Shown: piece after piece, positions 7,873 to 17,298 of the stretch
Position numbering within the stretch: position 1 is the first letter of the stretch
Layout: every line of letters begins with the position of its first letter
Made by a program: the position numbers and the translations under genes
Notes under the pieces: model-generated
Databases searched by the model: none
What the model was told of the DNA's origin: nothing
The model's input: the letters and a program-made list of their open reading frames with translations, nothing else
Source: an uncultured Bacilli bacterium
GTDB taxonomy: Bacteria > Bacillota_I > Bacilli_A > RFN20 > DUOF01
Direction: 5' to 3'
DNA length: 64,000 nt
NCBI GenBank assembly: GCA_934183255.1
Contig: CAKPSD010000001.1
Span: 868,001-932,000, forward strand

Positions 7873-9834
7873 ATGTCTAGTATTTTTAATAGTAAAAAGA
7901 TTTTAAGATTGATTGTAATTTATTTAATTATTGGAATAGTGGCGATAGGATTATCTAAGGTAGGATTTAAGGAAAATTATTTTGTGTTTAGTATTCCTTT
8001 TGTTTTATTTTGCTTTTTAGATGATAAATGGGAGGGATATTTTTCTTTTTTTGTTAGTTATTTAACTATAGGCTTTTATAATAAAGTCTATTTTTTAACA
8101 TATTTATTAGTGTTAGTGGGAGTTATTTTATTTAGATATATATTAAAGAGTAAAACTGTTAAACTTGAAAAAATAGTTAGTTTTTATAGTTTCTTTTTAT
8201 GCCTTTTAGAAAGTGTTTTAGTAGTTTATATAAATAAACAAAATAGTTATATGTTATTACTTGTTTTTTCGCTTATTAGTTATTGGACAATGAACTACTT
8301 TTTTAATATATATAAAGCGATGCATAGTAGTGAAGTAAGAGAAATTTTACCATATTTAAGTTCTTTTTCTTTTTTTATAATAGGTTTAGTATTTATAGGT
8401 TTAAATATTAGTGTTTGGAAGATAGATACTACTCTTATTTTATTAGTTTTATTATCTTTTATTAGTAGCAAAATCAGTTTAGAAATAGGAGTAGTTTACG
8501 GTTTGCTTATAGTTAGTGTTTTATCTTTATATAATGGTTTTAGTATGTACTTGCTCTTATTTGTTTTGAGTAGTGTTTTGACTTTTCTTTTAAACAAGAC
8601 TAGTAAAATAACTTTGTGTTTTACTTATTTATTAGTAGTAGGACTATTAGTTCATTATTATAAATTAGATTATTATATAAGTCTTAATTATGCAGTTGGT
8701 TCTTTAATATATTTGTTTATACCTATATCTTTTATTAATAAATTGGAAGATAAAACATATGGTTGTAAGCAATATATTGAGAGACTTAAAAGAGAAAATA
8801 AGGAGAGAAATATCAAGTTTTCTAATAAAATTTTAAAGATGGAAGAAGCTTTTGAAATAGTTACATCTAAACTTAATATTAAAGAGAGAATTAAGAAAAA
8901 TGAAAAGGAGATATTAATTGATGAAATTAATGTTTTTGATGAGTTATTAAAGAAATTTGCTAGTGAAATTAATAATGATAAAAGTGGTAGTAATAAGTAT
9001 TATGAAATAGAAAAAGAGATTTATAAATATAATATAGATTTATTGTATTTTGTAATAGAGGAGAATATTTTTAAGGAGACTATTATTAAGATAAATGCTA
9101 GATGTAATGAATCTGATATTAACAATATTTTAATACCTTTAATTAGTAATAAACTAAATAAGAGATTAGAGATCATTAAAGTAAAAGAAAATAATATTTT
9201 TGAGTACAAAGAAATTACTTTAAAGAGTATTAAAAGAGTTAATTTTAATTATGGAGTAGGGCAAATAGCAAAGGATAAAGAAGTATGTGGAGATAGTTAT
9301 CTTATATATGAGAATGAAAAGAAATGTTATTTTGCTATTAGTGATGGGATGGGGATAGGAAAGAAAGCTAAAGAAAAGTCTAAATTAGCGCTAGACATTT
9401 TAAAGAAATTTTTAGATATAGGAATTGATGAGAAAAAGGCTATTAATTCTTTAAATAGTGTTTTAAAGAAAAAGTATTCAAAAGATAATTACACTACTTT
9501 AGATTTATTAGTTTATGATAAATTTTCTAATAAATACTCTTTTTATAAAAATGGAGCATGTAATTCATATGTTTACAATAAGGAAGGAGTAAAGGTTGTT
9601 GAGGGTAATGAACTACCTATTGGAATAATTGATAATGTTACTTTAAATGAAAATATTATAAATCTAGATAAAAATGATTATCTTTTTATGTTTAGTGATG
9701 GTGTTAGTGAGGATAAACTTATGATAAAAGACGTTTTTAATTATAAAGATCCACAAAGAATGGTTAGGGAAATATTAAAGAAAAAAGATAATTTAGATGA
9801 TGATGAAACAGTTTTAGTTATAAAAGTAAAATAA
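7873..9834 (+). CDS. spoIIE: Stage II sporulation protein E (membrane PP2C phosphatase)
   Basis: Sporulation phosphatase that dephosphorylates SpoIIAA and so activates sigma-F in the forespore. The N-terminal half (to about residue 300) has roughly ten hydrophobic segments; a cytoplasmic regulatory stretch follows. The C terminus is a PP2C domain with CGDSY, AISDGMGIGKKA, a GAC segment and FSDGVSED, which supply the metal-binding aspartates. I chose the ATG at 7873 because GGTGGGTGG precedes it and the likely promoter lies downstream of the earlier ATG. The protein is about 653 aa, shorter than Bacillus SpoIIE (about 830). Its position before tilS and ftsH matches Bacillus. Confidence 0.93.
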   Translation: MSSIFNSKKILRLIVIYLIIGIVAIGLSKVGFKENYFVFSIPFVLFCFLDDKWEGYFSFFVSYLTIGFYNKVYFLTYLLVLVGVILFRYILKSKTVKLEKIVSFYSFFLCLLESVLVVYINKQNSYMLLLVFSLISYWTMNYFFNIYKAMHSSEVREILPYLSSFSFFIIGLVFIGLNISVWKIDTTLILLVLLSFISSKISLEIGVVYGLLIVSVLSLYNGFSMYLLLFVLSSVLTFLLNKTSKITLCFTYLLVVGLLVHYYKLDYYISLNYAVGSLIYLFIPISFINKLEDKTYGCKQYIERLKRENKERNIKFSNKILKMEEAFEIVTSKLNIKERIKKNEKEILIDEINVFDELLKKFASEINNDKSGSNKYYEIEKEIYKYNIDLLYFVIEENIFKETIIKINARCNESDINNILIPLISNKLNKRLEIIKVKENNIFEYKEITLKSIKRVNFNYGVGQIAKDKEVCGDSYLIYENEKKCYFAISDGMGIGKKAKEKSKLALDILKKFLDIGIDEKKAINSLNSVLKKKYSKDNYTTLDLLVYDKFSNKYSFYKNGACNSYVYNKEGVKVVEGNELPIGIIDNVTLNENIINLDKNDYLFMFSDGVSEDKLMIKDVFNYKDPQRMVREILKKKDNLDDDETVLVIKVK

Positions 9835-9863
9835 GCAAGTTATAAACAAGAAATTTTAAATGT

Positions 9864-9892
9864 TTGATATTTAAATTTTATTTTGCTACAAT
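9864..9892 (+). promoter_or_regulatory. Sigma-A-type promoter of the leucine-rich-repeat gene
   Basis: TTGATA (9864-9869), a 17-bp spacer and TACAAT (9887-9892) preceded by TGC. It stands just before the ATG at 9915 with a GAGGTG ribosome site. Confidence 0.65.
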
Positions 9893-9914
9893 TGAGTTGT
9901 AAGAGGTGTGATTT

Positions 9915-11141
9915 ATGGAAAAAATAGATGGTGTTTTAACTAATGTTACTGAAGAAGATTTAAAATTAGATCCAAAAGAATTTTGGAAAGGCGTTACAAA
10001 AATTGGAGAAAAAGCTTTTGTCAAGTGCCGTTTTTGTCTGCAAGAAATTGAAATTCCTTCTAGTGTTGAAGAAATAGGAGATTATGCTTTTCGTGGTTGT
10101 GAAAATTTAAGTAGAATTAAATTAAATGAAGGATTAAAAAAAATCGGGTCGTTAGTTTTTTCTGAGTACTCTAATATACATAGTATACGTATTCCTTCTA
10201 CTGTTGAAAAAATGAGTGCTAGAGCTATTGAGGACTGTAATTATTTAGAAAATATTTATATAGATAGTACAAAACAGCCAGTTCTTATAGCAAACCAATT
10301 TTATAAATGTGATGATGTTAGAAAAATAAATATAGCAAAAGGAGCACATATTAGTCCTAGAGGTGCTGATGGAGAATATAGCAAAGGGTTTGTAAGTACT
10401 GCCTTTCCTCGCTTGTCAGACATTTATTTTTATGATTTTGATCAGGTTTTTCCTTTTATATCAACAATATATTATAGAAAAATGAAAATATACAAAAATG
10501 AGGAAACTGGTCAGTTTGTAGCCAGTACTTATGATCGAAGTGGCGACGGTTTTGAAAAATATACTGAAATAGATGAATACATGAAATATTTAGGGTGCGA
10601 CAAAGGTCTTGCAATGACTTTAAAAGCAGCACATATATCATTAGAAGATTTAATTAATAAAGGCTTTGATAGTAGCAATAAATGGCTTTTAAATCGTATT
10701 GTTACAGAAAGACTAGATGATGCTCATAATTTGGAAAGCTTGGATGATGTTTTAGATGGTATTGAAAATGTGAGAATGTACTCAGAATTAAATAAAGAGA
10801 TTAAAGATGATTATAATGTCATGTTTAGATTAGCTCTTAGACTAGGAGCATTTAGTAAAGATGAAAAGGTAAGTAGAAAAGCGTGTGCTTTTATCGAATA
10901 TTTAGTGAAAGAAAAAAACATAGATTTTGATTTTGTTTATAAATTTTGTGATCATGCAAGTACCACTGGAGGGTGTTATCCGGGGTTTGCTGAATTTTTA
11001 ATGAAAGATAATAATTTTGATATTTTAGCAATAGTTTGTGATAATCTTGAGGATGCAGTATATTTTTATAATTATAATGGAAAAATTACTGTTGATAATT
11101 GCAAAAAATATATTGCAGCAAAAAATACTAATAAAAGATAA
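9915..11141 (+). CDS. Cytoplasmic leucine-rich-repeat (BspA-like) protein
   Basis: A 408-aa protein of unknown role. Residues about 25-125 form three to four LRR_5/BspA-type repeats built around I-G-x-x-A-F-x-x-C and I-P-S-S/T-V-E. The remaining part is a helical, acidic region without recognised motifs. There is no signal peptide or membrane segment, unlike most BspA-type surface proteins, so it probably stays inside the cell. It has its own promoter and terminator and interrupts the spoIIE-tilS neighbourhood. Its codon choice includes more CGT/GGG codons than neighbours, a weak hint of transfer. Confidence 0.7.
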   Translation: MEKIDGVLTNVTEEDLKLDPKEFWKGVTKIGEKAFVKCRFCLQEIEIPSSVEEIGDYAFRGCENLSRIKLNEGLKKIGSLVFSEYSNIHSIRIPSTVEKMSARAIEDCNYLENIYIDSTKQPVLIANQFYKCDDVRKINIAKGAHISPRGADGEYSKGFVSTAFPRLSDIYFYDFDQVFPFISTIYYRKMKIYKNEETGQFVASTYDRSGDGFEKYTEIDEYMKYLGCDKGLAMTLKAAHISLEDLINKGFDSSNKWLLNRIVTERLDDAHNLESLDDVLDGIENVRMYSELNKEIKDDYNVMFRLALRLGAFSKDEKVSRKACAFIEYLVKEKNIDFDFVYKFCDHASTTGGCYPGFAEFLMKDNNFDILAIVCDNLEDAVYFYNYNGKITVDNCKKYIAAKNTNKR

Positions 11142-11193
11142 TAAACATATAGATAAGATTTTTAATAAATCTTTATGAGTTAAATTTGATTAG

Positions 11194-11225
11194 GGAACTT
11201 TTTAAATTTTAAAAGTTCCTTTTTG
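11194..11225 (+). terminator. Terminator after the LRR gene
   Basis: GGAACTTTT pairs with AAAAGTTCC (about 11194-11219), followed by a T run. It isolates this gene from tilS. Confidence 0.85.
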
Positions 11226-11312
11226 CTATAAGTTAATAAATATACTTATTTTTGAATACTGTTTTGTTATTATAAATGTAGAAATAAGTTATAATATAAA
11301 TGTGGTGATTGT

Positions 11313-12530
11313 ATGTATAGTTTAGTAGCCGTTAGTGGCGGTAGTGATTCGATGTCTTTATTAGACAAGCTTAGAAAATCTAATAAAGATTTAGTGGTGT
11401 GCCACGTTAACTATAAGTATAGAGATAGTGCAGATAGAGATGAAGAGATTGTTAGAAAATATTGTGAAAAATATAATATTAAATTAGAAATTTTAAAAGG
11501 TTTTAAATATGATAAAAAAGATGGTAATTTTGAAAATTGGGCTAGAGTAATTAGATATAATTTTTTTAAAGAAATGTATAAAAAATATAATGCAGATTAT
11601 TTATATGTTGGGCATAATTTAGATGATTTATTAGAGACTTATTTTATTCAAAAAGAGAGAAATAGTAAGTGTGATTATTATGGATTAAAAGAAGAAATTT
11701 GCATTTATGAGATGAAAATAAAGAGAATTTTGCTTAGTTATACTAAACAAGAGTTAAATGATTATTGTTTAAATAATAATATTGGATATGGAATAGATGA
11801 AACTAATTTTGATGAGAATTATCTTAGAAATAATATTAGACATAATGTTATTAGTAAAATGAGTAAAGAAGAGAAATTAAAAATAGTTAATGAGATTAAT
11901 GAACTTAATAAAAATAAGAAAAAAGAATACAATGATATACATTATGTTTTAGAAAAAATAAAAAAAGGGAACAATATAGTAGATTTAAGTTTATTTAAAG
12001 GCTTAGATGATAAAACTAAAATTAGCATTATATATTATTTTGTTATAGAGAATGTAAAGGTTAGAATTTCTATTAGTGATAGGAGAATTAAGGATATTAT
12101 TAAGAAAATAGATTCAAATAAGCCTAATATAATGCTTGGTAAATTTAATGATTATAGTTTATATAAGGAGTATGAAAGTTTAGTAATAAAAAAGGATAAA
12201 AATGAATTTAGTTATATTATAGAAGATTTAAGTAGTGATTTAGGTGAATTTAAAATATGTGATACAGGTAAAAAATTAGAAAAGATAATTGTTAAAAAAG
12301 ATATGTTTCCTTTGAAAATTGAGAATTATAAAGGAGATAATAAGGATATTAATAGATTGTTTATTGATAAGAAAGTACCTGTTAGCGAGAGAAAAATGTG
12401 GCCTGTTGTTAAGGATAAATTAGATAATGTATTGCTTGTTTTAAATATAGAAAAGTTTTATAATATCAAGGTCTCAAATAAAGATGATATGATTGAATTT
12501 TATATAAAAAGGAAAGAGGAGGAAAAATAA
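11313..12530 (+). CDS. tilS: tRNA(Ile)-lysidine synthase
   Basis: N-type ATP pyrophosphatase that converts C34 of tRNA-Ile(CAU) to lysidine. The PP-loop SGGSDSMSLL lies near the N terminus, and the downstream HVNYKYRDSADRDE and GHNLDDLLETYF motifs are typical. The C-terminal part carries the PVSERKMWPVV segment of the TilS tRNA-binding domain. At 405 aa it is within the family range. A TATAAT just upstream suggests its own promoter. ftsH follows after 2 bases, as in the Bacillus tilS-hpt-ftsH region, but no hpt gene is present here. Confidence 0.93.
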   Translation: MYSLVAVSGGSDSMSLLDKLRKSNKDLVVCHVNYKYRDSADRDEEIVRKYCEKYNIKLEILKGFKYDKKDGNFENWARVIRYNFFKEMYKKYNADYLYVGHNLDDLLETYFIQKERNSKCDYYGLKEEICIYEMKIKRILLSYTKQELNDYCLNNNIGYGIDETNFDENYLRNNIRHNVISKMSKEEKLKIVNEINELNKNKKKEYNDIHYVLEKIKKGNNIVDLSLFKGLDDKTKISIIYYFVIENVKVRISISDRRIKDIIKKIDSNKPNIMLGKFNDYSLYKEYESLVIKKDKNEFSYIIEDLSSDLGEFKICDTGKKLEKIIVKKDMFPLKIENYKGDNKDINRLFIDKKVPVSERKMWPVVKDKLDNVLLVLNIEKFYNIKVSNKDDMIEFYIKRKEEEK

Positions 12531-12532
12531 GG

Positions 12533-14551
12533 ATGAATAAGAATAAAAAAAGAGGGTTATTTGAATATGTTGCTCCATGGTTACTTGGACTTATTGTTGT
12601 TATCGTCTTAATATTTGTCTTTAATAAAGATAATAGTATTAAAAACTATAATGAAAAAGAGTTCTTTGATGTGTTAGCTACAGAATCTTGTGATTCAAAT
12701 GGTATATGTTCATGGACAAGCACAGGTAATGAGTTTAAGTATCTAACTGTTACTGAAAAGAATAGAGTTATTGATGTTGAGGGTGTTGTTAAAGTTGGTA
12801 ACGATACAATTAAATTTACAACTAGAATATCTTATGTTGCTAGTGAAGATTTAAGAAATGCTATAAATGCAAATGAAACTGCAGTTAAAACAGTTAGTTA
12901 TATTGATAACTTCCAAACTAATATTTGGGCAGAACTTGCAATTTCAATTGTTCCTATGATTCTAATTGGAGTAGTATTTGTTTTCTTACTAACTAGAATT
13001 TTAGGTGGTTCTGGTGGCGGAAGTGCTAGAAGCGCAATGGATGTTGGTAAATCTAGAGCTAGAAGAGAAGAAACAACTAAAGTTAGATTTGATAATGTAG
13101 CTGGTTGTGTTGAAGAAAAAGAGGAAATGAAAGAACTTGTAGATTATTTAAAGAATCCTCAAAAGTTTGCTAGAATGGGTGCTAGAGTCCCTAAAGGTGT
13201 ATTGCTTACTGGTGCTCCTGGTACTGGTAAAACATTACTTGCTAAGGCCATTGCTGGAGAAGCAGGAGTTCCATTCTTCTCAATTTCTGGTAGTGACTTC
13301 GTAGAAATGTTTGTAGGTGTTGGTGCTAGTAGAGTTAGAGATATGTTCAAGCAAGCTAAATTAAATGCTCCTTGTATTATATTTATTGATGAAATTGATG
13401 CAGTAGGTAGACAAAGAGGTACTGGTTTAGGTGGAGGACATGATGAAAGAGAACAAACACTTAACCAATTATTAGTTGAAATGGATGGATTTAATGAGAA
13501 TAGCGGAATTATTATTATTGCTGCTACTAACAGAAGTGATGTACTAGATCCAGCATTATTAAGACCAGGAAGATTTGATAGACAAATTATTGTTAACTTA
13601 CCAGATAAAAAAGGTAGAGAAGAAATTTTAAGAGTACATGCTCGTAATAAATTCTTTGAAAGTGATGTTAACTTTGCTAATATTGCAAAGAGAACACCAG
13701 GATTTAGTGGAGCAGAATTAGAGAATACATTAAATGAAGCAGCTATTTTGGCTGTTAGAGCAAATAAAGATAAAATATCTAGAGCAGACATTGATGAAGC
13801 TATTGATAGAGTTATGGGTGGACCTGCTAAGAAGAGTAGAATTATTACTGCTAAGGAGAAAAGAACTGTTGCATATCATGAAGCAGGACACGCTACTATT
13901 GGATTAAAGGTTGAAAAAGCTGATATAGTTCAAAAAGTTACAATTATTCCTCGTGGTGATGCAGGTGGTTATGTGTTAATGACTCCCGAAGAAGATACAA
14001 TGCTTCAAACTAAGAGTGAATTATTAGATAGAATTACTGGTTTACTTGGTGGTAGAGTTAGTGAAGAAATATTCTTTGGAGATGTAACTACAGGTGCTCA
14101 TAATGATATTGAAAAAGCTACTCGTATTGCTAGAATGATGGTTACTGAATTTGGTATGTCAAGTTTAGGAACAATTCAATATGAACAACAAACAGGCAGT
14201 GCTTTCTTAGGTAGAGATTATACGAACTCTAGAAAAAGTTTCTCTAGTCAAGTAGCATTTGAAATAGACCAAGAAGTTAGAAAGATAATTAGTGAATGTT
14301 ATGATAGAGCTAAAAAAGTTTTAACAGAAAATAAAGACTTATTAATTAAGATTGCTGAAGCTTTACTTGAAAGAGAAGTATTAACTAGTGAAGAAATTTA
14401 TGAAATCGCTGGTATGACTCCTCCTGCAACTGAAAGTGAACAAGTAAAAGAAGAAGTTCAAGAGGAAGAAAAAGAAGAGAAAGCAAAGGAAGAAACAAAA
14501 GAAGTTAAGGAAGAAAAATCTGAAACTGAAGAAAATAAAGATGCTGAATAA
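12533..14551 (+). CDS. ftsH: ATP-dependent zinc metalloprotease FtsH
   Basis: Membrane-anchored AAA+ protease of 672 aa. Two transmembrane helices (about residues 15-33 and 138-160) flank a small extracytoplasmic domain. Walker A GAPGTGKT is near residue 226 and Walker B FIDEIDAVG follows. The second region of homology is ATNRSDVLDPALLRPGRFD, and the zinc site HEAGH is near residue 448. The last 45 residues are a highly charged Glu/Lys tail. It starts at an ATG preceded by GGAGGAAAAATAAG and is coupled to tilS; a strong terminator follows. Confidence 0.97.
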   Translation: MNKNKKRGLFEYVAPWLLGLIVVIVLIFVFNKDNSIKNYNEKEFFDVLATESCDSNGICSWTSTGNEFKYLTVTEKNRVIDVEGVVKVGNDTIKFTTRISYVASEDLRNAINANETAVKTVSYIDNFQTNIWAELAISIVPMILIGVVFVFLLTRILGGSGGGSARSAMDVGKSRARREETTKVRFDNVAGCVEEKEEMKELVDYLKNPQKFARMGARVPKGVLLTGAPGTGKTLLAKAIAGEAGVPFFSISGSDFVEMFVGVGASRVRDMFKQAKLNAPCIIFIDEIDAVGRQRGTGLGGGHDEREQTLNQLLVEMDGFNENSGIIIIAATNRSDVLDPALLRPGRFDRQIIVNLPDKKGREEILRVHARNKFFESDVNFANIAKRTPGFSGAELENTLNEAAILAVRANKDKISRADIDEAIDRVMGGPAKKSRIITAKEKRTVAYHEAGHATIGLKVEKADIVQKVTIIPRGDAGGYVLMTPEEDTMLQTKSELLDRITGLLGGRVSEEIFFGDVTTGAHNDIEKATRIARMMVTEFGMSSLGTIQYEQQTGSAFLGRDYTNSRKSFSSQVAFEIDQEVRKIISECYDRAKKVLTENKDLLIKIAEALLEREVLTSEEIYEIAGMTPPATESEQVKEEVQEEEKEEKAKEETKEVKEEKSETEENKDAE

Positions 14552-14553
14552 TG

Positions 14554-14587
14554 AAAAAATGTAGGATTCAAACCTACATTTTTTTTA
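14554..14587 (+). terminator. Terminator of ftsH
   Basis: AATGTAGG pairs with CCTACATT, with a run of eight T after it, 6 bases beyond the ftsH stop. The stem is preceded by an A run, so it could also work from the other strand. Confidence 0.9.
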
Positions 14588-14590
14588 TCT

Positions 14591-14658
14591 AAAAGTTGGA
14601 AATGTGTTTCAAACAAATTGAAGTTGTAACAAAAGGTGGAAATATAATTCCAACTTTT
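14591..14658. repeat. Inverted repeat in the ftsH downstream region
   Basis: AAAAGTTGGAA (14591-14601) is exactly complementary to TTCCAACTTTT (14648-14658), with a 46-base interval that contains the partial copies GAAGTTG and AGGTGGAA. The rest of the 14,588-14,827 gap is AT-rich, with a TATAAT at 14784-14789 before the next gene. The function of the repeat is unknown. Confidence 0.55.
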
Positions 14659-14827
14659 AATAAAATATAATATTATTATAGGCTATTTTTTATCATATTA
14701 AAAAATGAAAGTATATAAATTTTACACATTTTAATGAATGTAAAAAAAAACTCTAAAAAATACTTGTTTTAAGACTATTATTATATAATAGAAGTATAAA
14801 TTATCTAAAAATTTGGAGGGGTTAGTA

Positions 14828-16051
14828 ATGAGAGATAAGATTATTAGCTATAGCTCTACACTTGGAGAAATAGTTAAACAAGCACAAGAAAAAAGAACAT
14901 ATGCTTTTAATGACTTGTACAATGAATTGTTTGTGAACAAAATTTATGATGAGTTAACAGAAAAAAGCAGAGATATATTTTCTGCTTTGCAGCCAGATGG
15001 TAAAGCAAATATTAAAAATATATTAACTGGTTATTTTAAAGATGGTTCTTATACAGAGGCTTTAGAAGGAGTTAATCAAATGCTTATTAACTTTTTTGAA
15101 AATTATAAGGCTAATATGAGAAATACAGGAATGGATATTACATCAAGAGATAATTATATTAATAGAAAAGAAAAAGATATAAAGAATTATCAAAATCAAT
15201 TGAATACTTATTATACATTTTTTAGTTCTTTCCCAAAAAATAATGATTTAGCAAGCGATTATTCATTTCAAGTTTTGCAATGTTGTTCGAATATGCTATT
15301 AAATTCTAAGTTGTTATTAGATGCAATTGAAGTAAAAGATGATTCAATTACAGCACAATTAACTAAATTACTTGCAGCAGTTCAAAACTTAGAAATATTA
15401 TCAACATTTGCATCATATAGAGATAAAAGAACTAATATCATGTTAGATATTGAGAAGATACATAAATATTTTGTTAATATTTTTAATAATTCAACAATGT
15501 CTTATAATAAAGAAACTCAAGAAAAGTTATTAAAAATCACAGAAGATAAAATATATTTCTTAAATTTAGTTTATATGGCTTACAATAAACTAGATTTAGA
15601 TTTATTTAATGATTTAGTTAAATTATCTTTGGATAATAGTAAACAAGATTTAGTTCCTGATAAACTATTAAATTCAAAAGCTATTCTTACTTTAATTTCT
15701 TATTTTAATGATAAGAGAGTAGATACAATGAAGGAAGCCATTAACTTATTCTTTGCTGAAACTAAGGAAGATGAAAAATATCAACAATTAGTTGGTGCTA
15801 TGAATGCTAAAGTTCAAAGTTTAACAAATGAACTTAACACTGCTAAAAAAGAAATGAAGCAAAGAACAGAATCTATGGAAGATGCTTATGAGTCTTTAAG
15901 AAAGAAACATAATGCTTTGGTTGAAGAAAGTGGAAAGATTGTAGATAAGCAAAATGAGCTTATAAATAAACAAAAAGAAATTATTAAAAAGCACAATGAA
16001 ATGGTTGATGCTCATAATGATATGGTAGATCATATTAATAATGGATATTAG
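14828..16051 (+). CDS. Unrecognised cytoplasmic protein with C-terminal coiled coil
   Basis: I do not recognise this 407-aa protein. It is soluble and helical. From about residue 315 to the end it is a long coiled coil with heptad-like spacing and repeated Lys-Gln/His-Asn motifs (KQNELINKQKEIIKKHNEM). The start at ATG 14828 is chosen because GGAGGGG precedes it; an upstream TTG at 14813 overlaps that site. The next gene begins 12 bases after the stop and encodes a membrane protein, so the pair probably forms a scaffold or membrane-associated complex (inference). The pair occupies the position where coaX lies in Bacillus. Confidence 0.75.
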   Translation: MRDKIISYSSTLGEIVKQAQEKRTYAFNDLYNELFVNKIYDELTEKSRDIFSALQPDGKANIKNILTGYFKDGSYTEALEGVNQMLINFFENYKANMRNTGMDITSRDNYINRKEKDIKNYQNQLNTYYTFFSSFPKNNDLASDYSFQVLQCCSNMLLNSKLLLDAIEVKDDSITAQLTKLLAAVQNLEILSTFASYRDKRTNIMLDIEKIHKYFVNIFNNSTMSYNKETQEKLLKITEDKIYFLNLVYMAYNKLDLDLFNDLVKLSLDNSKQDLVPDKLLNSKAILTLISYFNDKRVDTMKEAINLFFAETKEDEKYQQLVGAMNAKVQSLTNELNTAKKEMKQRTESMEDAYESLRKKHNALVEESGKIVDKQNELINKQKEIIKKHNEMVDAHNDMVDHINNGY

Positions 16052-16062
16052 AGGTGAGAACA

Positions 16063-17298
16063 ATGAATAAAACTGAAACTTATATAAAAGAATTAGAAGA
16101 TCTTCAAACATATACTGAAAGTGAAAACTTTAAAGTAGATGAATATTTGTTAAAAGCATATGATTTATACAAAAATGGCAATTATCTTATGATGAGTATA
16201 ATTGGTGATTTCTCTAAGTTAATGTATGAGAGTACTAAAGATAATTCATATTTAGATTTGGGATTAGGTGTTTATGAACTAGGACCTACTAATGTTTTGG
16301 ATTTAGATTTTGATGATCAAATGAAATATGAGTTAAATAAAGGTGAATATTATGCCTTTTATGCCAGAAATGTAAATCCTGAATATACTAAGAAAGCAGA
16401 AGCTTGTTTATCATATTATGGTAATGTTATGAGTGATGGAAAACATTTAAGAGCTAAAGCATTATTAAATAAACCAAAAGATGGTAGTGATGACCCTTTA
16501 GCTGCAAGTATGTATAAAACATATTTATTAGAGTATTTTTCTTATGGTAATGGTTTAACTGATGAAGAATTACAAACTGTAGGTATTCCTAGTGAGTATT
16601 TAGAGAAAACAGTAGAAGAACTACATGAATTAGAAAAAGAAAATAAAGATAATAATGAAGCATTAAAAGCAATTTATTATACTTTATTAAATAAAGATGA
16701 CGCTAGTGCGGTTAATAAACTTGCTAAAATAGATAATACATTTATTAGTGATTACTATGTTTCTAAAAAATATCCATTTGGTAATCCTTTGTTAAATGCT
16801 AAACTAGAAAAAACTAAGAGCACTACAAACACTAAAAAAGAGGTAACAAAAGTTTCAACTCTTACTACTAAATTAGATTTAGTTTATTTGTTAGTTGCAT
16901 TCCTTGCTCTTGTATCATTAGTTTCTCCTCTTGTTATTATTGCTGAACAGGGTATGACATTAAGAGGAGTAAATGTATTAGTAGGAGATAATGGTGCTTT
17001 CAAATTCTCTTTTGTTTGCTTATTAGTTTATTTAGTTACAGTAGGAGGATCTGTAGTATCTTTTGTTACAAGAAAAAAGAATAACAAAGTATTAAACATT
17101 GTATTAGGTGTAGTTACTGCAATTAGTGGAATCTTATTTATGAATCCAAAACCTTTGCTTTCTCTTGCTAGTCAAGGCCTTTTTGGTGAATTATTTGCTC
17201 GAACAATAGTTAGAGCAACTGGTATGGCTACATTTGTAGGACTTGTGTGTTTAGTTAGTGGTGCTTATAGTTTATATAAAGCATTTAAGAAGAAATAA
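16063..17298 (+). CDS. Unrecognised protein with four C-terminal membrane helices
   Basis: A 411-aa partner of the preceding coiled-coil gene. Residues 1 to about 260 are soluble and helical, TPR-like in feel but without a clear repeat. A Lys/Thr-rich linker follows, then four hydrophobic segments (about 272-298, 312-333, 341-360, 378-395) and a basic KAFKKK end. GAGGTGAG precedes ATG 16063, which I prefer to the GTG at 16054. The 3' end overlaps the converging cyclo-ligase gene by 34 bp. No function can be assigned. Confidence 0.75.
   Translation: MNKTETYIKELEDLQTYTESENFKVDEYLLKAYDLYKNGNYLMMSIIGDFSKLMYESTKDNSYLDLGLGVYELGPTNVLDLDFDDQMKYELNKGEYYAFYARNVNPEYTKKAEACLSYYGNVMSDGKHLRAKALLNKPKDGSDDPLAASMYKTYLLEYFSYGNGLTDEELQTVGIPSEYLEKTVEELHELEKENKDNNEALKAIYYTLLNKDDASAVNKLAKIDNTFISDYYVSKKYPFGNPLLNAKLEKTKSTTNTKKEVTKVSTLTTKLDLVYLLVAFLALVSLVSPLVIIAEQGMTLRGVNVLVGDNGAFKFSFVCLLVYLVTVGGSVVSFVTRKKNNKVLNIVLGVVTAISGILFMNPKPLLSLASQGLFGELFARTIVRATGMATFVGLVCLVSGAYSLYKAFKKK

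Noticed and set aside
13159..13791. A 210-aa leftward frame inside ftsH
   Set aside because: It is the antisense shadow of the conserved AAA domain; there is no ribosome site and its composition is that of a reverse-strand artefact.
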